NCBI GenBank assembly: GCA_965153455.1 | Contig: OZ234501.1 | Location: 4,650,001-4,714,000, forward strand | Direction: 5' to 3' | Length of the DNA: 64,000 nucleotides | Origin: Sphagnum compactum | Taxonomy: Eukaryota; Bryophyta; Sphagnopsida; Sphagnales | Translations under genes and position numbers: made by a program | In this document: positions 60,001 to 64,000 of the stretch, piece after piece | Layout of the letters: each line of letters opens with the position of its first letter | Position numbering within the stretch: position 1 is the stretch's first letter | Notes under the pieces: generated by a model | What the model was told of the DNA's origin: nothing | Databases searched by the model: none | The model's input: only the letters and a program-made list of their open reading frames with translations

Positions 60001-60124
60001 GCTCCTTCTTCTTAGCATTCTTGTTGGAATTACCCTTGGTGGGCAAAGCCTGAGTGGAATGCTGAGGTGCCTTGGCTTTTGGTTGAGGGATAGTGGAAGA
60101 TGCTGGCAGATTTTGCTGTTGTAA
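54032..60124 (-). CDS. Pol polyprotein: PR - DNA methyltransferase - RT - RNase H - integrase - PHD
   Basis: One open frame with no internal stop, in frame with gag, so probably made by readthrough of the gag TGA. Residues are counted here from the TTG codon at 60046: protease DTG at 370-372; methyltransferase about 585-905; RT about 1015-1300 with YIDD at 1215-1218; RNase H with Asp1364 and Asp1431; integrase finger ending CEQC (1625-1628) and catalytic Asp1657, Asp1717 and Glu1752 (D-D-35-E spacing); PHD finger about 1955-1999. There is no chromodomain and no tyrosine recombinase. RT and integrase are of Ty3/gypsy type. All recognisable catalytic residues of PR, RT, RNase H and IN are present, so this copy may be able to make active enzymes. 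Confidence 0.9.
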   Translation of the reverse strand, partial: LQQQNLPASSTIPQPKAKAPQHSTQALPTKGNSNKNAKKKEHNADKREVLQAHAIQVQTLQNELESLKAQLANLKGKSSQSASHAQPVQGSGSREGPPRSFYGLPHDAMVGEYVLSTPHNSSLTPELATSFCPSYVAAQEASVAPRVSATRQVIQTDGLASGSSPITRARGARAVMPQSFRPLNMEEEGTLLARGEETTTPQAVRASNSHVPGVHVHQENTQFSTDQLMECQLQMHEVAQKLVSTPLFSFQDLKLSTRDIIAILEDTLNTTSGPLPTPNPHATEVPSNTLERHSIGSRVADGVRNLVTSSGMVKLVSFPTSDSTFTYQKGVKNTSLVDLLRSKGVVDNHSLHKVSHSFPKVVPSERTSIATGVAIVDNTKSAIQVGGHTPRVVLFDTGAQPVILGVQFAKKMGMLDSKLRKSMWHIRTASGSVEEVLGESSDLIALNFNEGTDQELCLQVRCLVTNATSYDVLIGQEALFPPGFTIDNWFEHAYYRVDWETDGHHLGYIPLDLHGNHSPMAHHCMLKEAHTISYIQQASHDWIEGDEEEIAYAQATESLRVVPTDIQHGPEVLQRFKVAYKPLVKALSSFESMESHGEPIKPLLRQLITWTPPKEGITLLKLFGGIGTGLEALLQSGMVVRRYFYVDIDPIARQVAASRMMELTTRFPQQFTTTAWKASFTFLPPDIQLIQNKHMELLGPVDLIISGWECQGFSTAGFGEGLSDTRSGLFTDMVRLITWAQSISPTLGYVIENTPSQFDQREKVQEHYTLVKHYLGEPLLLDAAQCASYAHRLRNWWTNLAPLSILQLALRYTIRDHNLQVSHILDDQSSCQPVTRQEKPPWFPANTIGKPRGAWPTFVSFPGAHAFQGDGPGLVYRHASATWDEPSPEERERAMGFQTGTTSHTKVTRLERNALLGRSMDLNSLTWLLVTCVLFQMYTTPTLTQSACSSDDATTWHPDQVHLPIFNTLHFTLSVGGEEVPCNLTQVMSNTPGGTSASGETITTFYESTELDNGEPNTSGSSNTLSNSIPCVSNYPFVMGNQLTKKERDQVTDLLIKYENVFAFSMKDLGRCKTMQFSIDLTDETPVYRRRHRLSKHEWELVDERCKELHEAGLIQPSSSDFAAATVMPAKKDSAGLWTEKRMCGDYRPLNLVTPQDRYPMPIPEELFDSIGDSNIFTIVDLRQGFNQIVLVAKDRKKTAFHGSNKLWEWLVMPFGLKNAPVFFQRVMDQVLEGADFLKCYIDDVLVHSKGLLQHLAHLEELFKRLHEVNMKIHPKKCEFAVTSVVYLGHRILPNGIMAHWAKVVAILEMPDPTDVHTLRSFIGLCNYYRIYVQDFSTIAHPLNALLKKDVASTWSEEAQEAFNTLKEKLSEFPILRRPDFSKVFILHTDWSALGIGAILGQLDEEGKEYVIAYASRSNNKAESNYSSYEGECLAVVWAVIHFRPYLYGTNFTLYTDHQPIKWLMTNDKLTGKLARWALILQEYEFKVIQRPGITHQNADTMSRRPLTTSEDFSEARQDFDQIPAIHVSEASSYLALLQCNLVEHPILDIWEDLDTLGFLQHGEYPPQVTSSKRDRIQQRSKRYSWRDNHLVRCLPQGDRVVPPPHERPGLIQKVHSELGHFGVKRTYSLLAPHYHWRGMYAQVRDVIARCEQCDRVRTSFSSRQLTLSPLPIQGMFYRWSCDLAGELPQTSRGNVYIMIMIEHFSKWVELVALPDKSSHSTSQAFLQQVLSRFGACAECLTDQGSEFRGEFQDLLDHALIDHRRTSRDHPQADGLAERMVQTCKKGLRKICLIKNKEDWDLALPYIAMGYRMSKHASLSHFSPYFLLFGRHPIPPSSIAAQMDQVVDLDSPTIWAKVIAERAALFRRVMPMAMENLSIAQHRDTLRYAHTRGGSYKPKVRQFDVGDFVYLQRQPNDTLDTSSGRTILRIKAIRPSGVLELQGVDERTIRDHSKNCAPCHLPNLDPTIITSTWIPPLDYPCQVCQRTDDADQMLLCDNCNGGYHLFCLKPELTQVPVGNWYCSSCSPIAP
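54050..54190 (-). other. C-terminal PHD finger of Pol
   Basis: A canonical Cys4-His-Cys3 finger: CQVC, then MLLCDNCNGGYHLFC, then PxGNWYCSSC, at the very end of Pol. In host proteins PHD fingers read the H3 tail, either methylated or unmodified Lys4. Ty3/gypsy chromoviruses carry a chromodomain in this position, so a targeting role for the integration complex is a reasonable inference. Copy 1 has the same finger with one stop (CAA to TAA). Confidence 0.85.
57330..58300 (-). other. Cytosine-5 DNA methyltransferase domain of Pol
   Basis: Lies between protease and RT. The motifs are in standard, unpermuted order: I (LLKLFGGIGTGLEALL, about 592-607, AdoMet binding); an acidic YVDIDP at the motif II position; IV (GWECQGFS, catalytic Cys684); VI (IENT, Glu726); a region with PPWFPANTIGKPRGAWPTF; and an X-like ERNALLGRSMDLNSLTWLL (about 885-904). 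The GRSGLFTDMVRL-like segment after motif IV recalls DNMT3/DRM enzymes, so that relationship is possible. The residue before the catalytic Cys is Glu and not Pro in both copies. Activity cannot be judged from sequence. Confidence 0.85.
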
Positions 60125-61441
60125 TCAGAGTTGCTTCCGCTCTGGGAACTTGGCAAAACAGACAGATTCATGATGTCCCTCTTTCCCACAATAATCACAA
60201 AAGAAATCCTCGGAAGGAATGTTGCACTCACTAGCTTTGTGGGCAGGATTGCCACAGTAGTTGCAAGAAGGTAGGATGGGTGTAGCCGAGTGCACCGCTT
60301 TAGTCCTTGAAGAAGAATGTGATGATCTAGTTGGTGCAGCTGTTGTAGGTTGAGGCCTTGAACGTGATGAAGGCCTCATAGTACTGGCCTCATAATGTGC
60401 ATGAGCCAGTTCTAGCTTTTCGGAAATGTTGTACACATCCAGCAACGTGTACGAGTCTCCAAATTCTGCAAAGACTCGTTGCAAAACCTGTGCGTGGAGT
60501 GTTGGAGTACCTTCCAAAGAACGAAGATACCGATGGGCAGCTTCCAAGTCGGTGATGCTCTGGGTATCCTCTTTGAGTTTGAGAAGCCTCCTGTAAAGCA
60601 TCTTGAGGGTTTCATCCTTCTGCCGAGAGAAGGTGGCGAGCTGCAGAATTTTTTCAGAACTTTTGACTGGAAATTCCAGCTCAAGAATTCGAAAGAATTC
60701 CCCCACTGGATCAACAAAAGCTGGCGCATCAATGGTGGGAGGAATGTTTGCAGTAGCAGCAATGAGTTGTTGAGGAGAGAGGTTTACCGAGGTAGGTACC
60801 GGGTCTGGATTATTCGGCACAGTCTCGTGATGTGCAATTGCAGCTTGCAATGCAGCTTAAGAGGCGGTGGCGATGGCTATGGCGTAAGCTGGATTGGGAG
60901 CTTGGGTGACACCCAAAATCCTTGCAGAATGTTGCTCGTAGACATCCAATGCCTCATAATGCACATAACGGGCCAATTGCTTAAATGCAAACGCTTCGGT
61001 GTAATTAGCACCATACTTCAGCTCCAACTCACAGACCACTGTTGAAAAAGTTGCCTTGAACTCCCTCAACGAAATAGTACCTGGCCTTCTGCTGAACTTC
61101 TCTATTCTCCCAGAGGAACTGCTGACCTCCATGGTGTATATGGGTGTTGAAGTCACAGCTTGCAACGGAGTATATGGTGATGGTGTGAAGGTAGGTGCAG
61201 TAGTAGGTGTACCCCACTGATTAACCCCTCCAAATGGGCTCTGGTGTGTTGTTGATGTAGTGTAACCCAAACCTGAATTCCTAATAGGAGTTGTATTAGA
61301 TGATGATGGTGCTGTGGATGCTTGGTGGTACCGTCGTGAGGATCGTGAACTCAAAGATATTGGTTCAAAGGGTTGTGTGTTACTTCGTAACTGATACCTT
61401 GGCTCTGGATGAGTAATGCTACTTTCATCATCCGAGGACAT
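60125..61441 (-). CDS. gag of copy 2, with an internal in-frame TAA
   Basis: Starts at ATG 61441 (MSSDDESSITHPEPRYQLRSN). The Gag core includes FSRQKDETLKMLYRRLLKLK. Two CCHC knuckles follow, CNYCGNPAHKASEC and CDYCGKEGHHESVC, then TGA at 60125-60127. Gag would form the particle and bind the RNA. Codon 195 is TAA (60857-60859) in an otherwise open frame, and copy 1 has TAA at the same place. Either the codon is read through, or a shorter N-terminal Gag is made and the rest starts at a downstream Met (60850). The TGA after the knuckles is followed by TTA in both copies. Confidence 0.8.
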
Positions 61442-61659
61442 GGTGTTGTCCCATGCCCCAAAATTTTGTACTAATATAATCCGTCAATTACAAAATTCTA
61501 ACACAATGTATGGTTTGAATCTCCCTAATTGCAGGACGATAGTATGGCAGAATGCAGCAAGATAAGCTGCAAGACACAAGACCACACAATGCACGACCAC
61601 AGTGCGAAGAACACAGGAAACAGAACTGCAGTACAGTAGTACATAGGACGCAGGACGGC

Positions 61660-62570
61660 AGAGCGTAGGACGGCAGTACGGTGATGTCAGCAGTGACGTA
61701 GGCAGGACGCAGGACGACAACACGATGACATCAGCAGTGACGCAGGACGGCAGGGCGCATGACAGCAGTACGGTGACGTCAGCAGTGACGTAGGCAGGAC
61801 GACGACGTCAGCAGTGACGCAGGCAGGACGGCAGCACGATGACGTCAGCAGTGACGTAGGCAGGGGCGCAGGACAGCAGTACGGTGAGGTCAGCAATGAC
61901 GTAGGCAGGACGGCAGCACGATGTCGTCAACAGTGACGCAGGCAAGACGGCAGCACGATGACGTCAGCAGTGACGCAGGACAATCCGACGAACGTTGACG
62001 GAAGTCGGACGGACCAAGGTCGCAGCGATGGCGCTGTAGCTCGCAACGTTGCGACGCTGCAGCGCTACTACGGCGCTGCACTGCTGCTGAAGCGATGGCG
62101 CTGCGGCGCTACACTGCTGCTGCAGCGAAGGCGGTGCGACGCTGTTGCTGCGACGCTGCACTGCTGCTACAGTTCGTAGCGGCGCTGTGCAGCGCTGCTG
62201 AAGCTCGCAGCGATGGTGTTGCTGCAGCTCGCCGCGGCTGTGTGTGGCGGTGTGCAACAGCTCGCTGCGGCGGTGTGCAGCAGCGCTCTGGAGCTCGCTG
62301 CGACGATGTGCAACAGCGCGCTAGAGCTCGCTGCGGCGCTGTGCAGCGCTGTTTGAGCTCGCTGCGGCGCTGTGCAATAGCGCTGGAGCTCGCTACGGCG
62401 CTGTGCAGCAACGCGCTAGAGCTCGCTGCGGTGCTATGCAACAGCGCTGGAGCTCGCTGCGGCGCTGTGCAGCGCTGTTAAAGCTCGCTGCGGCGCTGTG
62501 CAACAGCGCTGGAGCTCGCTGCGGCGCTGTGCAGCGCTGCTGGAGTTGGCAACGCTGCGACGGTACGCGA
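61660..62570 (-). repeat. Leader tandem repeats, copy 2
   Basis: At about 61660-61990 the unit is about 37 bp, of the type GACGTCAGCAGTGACGCAGG. At about 62035-62570 the units are of roughly 20-30 bp, of the type GCTCGCTGCGGCGCTGTGCA. The leader between primer site and gag ATG is about 1.48 kb. It is very rich in CG and CNG sites, and its repeat sequences differ from those of copy 1, although the position and style are the same. Long ORFs here are by-products of the repeats. Confidence 0.8.
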
Positions 62571-62908
62571 TGTAGGTTGCAGTTCGCGTCGCGGCAGTAG
62601 GCAGTGCTTAGCTGCTCTGCAGCGATGGTAGCCGCCGCCGCCACCTTAAATTTATTATTTATTTTTTTTCTTAGCCGTCACAGGAGAGCGAAAGAAAGAA
62701 AAAGGGAAGCGTGCTTTGAAACCTGTTCAAAGATTTCAACTCGGCATGAATGTAACACGCAAGCTCCCTCTCGTAGCAACAGTAGTAGCAACTTGCGCTC
62801 CCTCCTTGCGCTCCCTCCGGCAGCAACAACATCACACCAGTAGTAACAACTCAAGAACTTCAAAAGTGCAAGAAATCTGTTGCTTTCCACATGAAGCAAC
62901 AGGAAATA

Positions 62909-62924
62909 TAGTTTTTCTAGAATT
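62909..62924 (-). promoter_or_regulatory. Putative self-priming site (PBS), copy 2
   Basis: On the minus strand AATTCTAGAAAAACTA begins at the last base of B1 and is the exact reverse complement of TAGTTTTTCTAGAATT in B1 (plus-strand 63035-63050), about 30 nt after the TATAAAA box. The 16-bp match is retained in both copies at the same positions. No tRNA-complementary TGG site is present. Confidence 0.7.
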
Positions 62925-63233
62925 GAAAATGCAAAGCAAGAAAGAAATGAAATGTATGTAGACGATGGCCGTGCAATGGCCGCCGTGAGCATCTAGAAAT
63001 CCTAGCTTATGATGGAGAAAACTCCTGACAAAAGAATTCTAGAAAAACTAAAGGAGAAGGGCAGAGCTTGGCCCTTTTATACAGCCACCAAAGCTGAAAC
63101 CCTAAATATCTAATAGCGTACAGTCACTTATGAGCGCACATTAACCCTACAAACGTACATTAGCCCTCAAAAGACATGATGGGCATGCCCGTAGCCGGCC
63201 ATCATGTATGAGGCCGTGCATACGGGCATGACA
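62924..63233 (-). repeat. Terminal repeat B1, copy 2 (promoter-bearing)
   Basis: 310 bp starting TGTCATGCCC (minus strand) at 63233 and ending GCATTTTCA at 62924. It contains TATAAAAGGGCC and the outer hairpin CATGCCCGTA...TACGGGCATG. No A block adjoins it on either side. Confidence 0.9.
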
Positions 63234-63237
63234 AAGG
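63234..63237 (-). repeat. Target-site duplication, copy 2, right (AAGG)
   Basis: AAGG adjoins the B1 end and matches 53318-53321. Confidence 0.75.
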
Positions 63238-64000
63238 ATTGAAAGGATTCCTATATGCAATGTTGCATTAACAACATATTGGATCCAATTTTCCCTAGAG
63301 TTCCCATAAACACTTCACTTCCCATCACCCAACAACTCAACTCTTGAAAACACAAAACAAAGATTTCTCACGTATACTAAACCTAAGATAAAGAAAAACC
63401 ATTAAACTAGTTCTTAAACTCCCTAGATATTATCATCAGTTCCACATTCATCTCTACCTAAAATATTTAATGTTTATTCATGCACTATGTCCTAATTCTC
63501 CATGGGCAACAAAATTGTTTGGGAGAATTCCATACACAACCATAGAAGCTTGCAATGAACATTCATCTCATGCATTCTACACACAACACACACCCATCCA
63601 AAAAAGAGAAAAATTTTTAGTTACCTCAATAAAGATCACATCAACCATCAAGCACATCCTTTTTTCACTCATCTTTCAATCTCCTTTTATCTTACCTTGC
63701 ATTCCCCTCTTGTCCACATGTGAAGCTTTCCATCATCTTCATCAAAGTGGCTTTATCTTCCACTGTCTACTTCATTTCCAAAAACAACAAACACACCTAT
63801 ATCACACCCAAATTCCACAACAAAACAATCATCTTACAATTTTTTTCCACATACTAATAAATTTTTCAATACAACCTTAACCAAGCTTGTCAATAAGTCA
63901 AAAATTGATGGAAATCTTCCCTTTTCACTTTGCAACAAAACATCAACTCGAATATTTAAACCTTAAACCCTCTAATATCTAAACATGATCACTTGCACTC
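63238..64000. other. Intergenic, no gene recognised
   Basis: AT-rich sequence. An open stretch at 63470-63880 (+) has no recognisable domain. Confidence 0.45.

Larger units (their letters stand above)
53322..63233 (-). mobile_element. Methyltransferase-carrying retroelement, copy 2 (young, near intact)
   Basis: A 9,912-bp element on the minus strand. Reading 5' to 3' along the element: B1 (63233-62924), self-primer site, repeat-rich leader, gag (61441-60125), pol (60124-54032), G8 tract, A1 (53981-53808), gc, B2 (53805-53496), A2 (53495-53322). B1 and B2 differ at 2 of 310 positions and A1 and A2 at 2 of 174, so insertion is recent. Pol is open over about 2,000 codons. Gag has two in-frame stops that copy 1 shares. 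The 4-bp duplication AAGG flanks the entire unit. Confidence 0.9.

Noticed and set aside
54032-60124. A tyrosine recombinase, expected from the split-repeat layout
   Set aside because: No such domain was seen. The integrase has an HHCC finger and D-D-35-E residues.
61660-61990. Possible CRISPR-like array
   Set aside because: The units are contiguous with no unique spacers of constant length, in a plant retroelement leader.
61964-62644. Long Ala/Arg/Cys-rich open frames in the copy 2 leader
   Set aside because: The same cause: GC-rich tandem repeats with no stop codons, which do not match copy 1.
62890-62924. A tRNA-type primer binding site in copy 2
   Set aside because: No TGG-starting sequence complementary to a tRNA 3' end adjoins B1. 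The local sequence instead pairs with the transcript 5' end.

Overview
The window is nuclear DNA of a land plant. The evidence is an EMSY-LIKE (ENT plus Agenet/Tudor) gene, a secreted plant-type leucine-rich-repeat gene, chromovirus and Ty3/gypsy elements with plant-style tRNA-Met primer sites, and long AT-rich intergenic stretches full of decayed repeats. Low gene density and nested elements point to a large, repeat-rich genome. A fern, lycophyte or gymnosperm seems likelier than a small-genome flowering plant, but the sequence does not settle this.

Layout. 1-1080: a dead pogo/Tigger-like transposase. 2060-2760: a TAGG-type low-complexity tract with a MITE-like hairpin inside it. 3032-13028 (+): a decayed copy of an unusual gag-pol retroelement (copy 1). 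13033-24200: mostly gene-free, AT-rich, with tandem repeats, a second MITE-like hairpin and a diverged dispersed repeat. 24247-25353 (+): an intact, intronless EMSY-LIKE gene. 25574-25914: two well-formed candidate exons of an unrecognised gene. 27121-27261 (-): a short ORF. 28493-28700: a protein-disulphide-isomerase-like fragment. 28828-40141 (+): a decayed Ty3/gypsy element with about 1.09 kb LTRs and a 5'-truncated chromovirus nested inside (about 32455-35091). 40142-49200: AT-rich intergenic DNA with unrecognised decayed ORFs. 49233-50330 (-): an intact DRT100/PGIP-like LRR gene. 53322-63233 (-): a young, nearly intact copy (copy 2) of the same element family as copy 1.

The main discovery candidate is the family of copies 1 and 2. 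(i) Its Pol reads protease - cytosine-5 DNA methyltransferase - reverse transcriptase - RNase H - DDE integrase - PHD finger, so the element carries both a DNA-methylation writer and a histone-reader-type module. (ii) Its ends are not ordinary LTRs. Both copies read B - genes - A - gc - B - A, with B about 310 bp and A 174 bp, and each whole unit is bounded by its own 4-bp target-site duplication (TTCA and AAGG). This is a split-direct-repeat layout, known from tyrosine-recombinase elements such as Ngaro/VIPER, but here it is paired with a DDE integrase. (iii) There is no tRNA primer site. The predicted 5' end of the transcript, about 30 nt after a TATAAAA box in B, is perfectly complementary over 15-16 nt to the sequence just inside B, as expected for Tf1/sushi-like self-priming. 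(iv) Gag and Pol share one reading frame, interrupted in both copies by the same two stop codons. (v) The roughly 1.5 kb leaders are copy-specific, GC-rich tandem repeats dense in CG and CNG sites.

All calls come from reading the sequence by eye; no database search or computed alignment was run.
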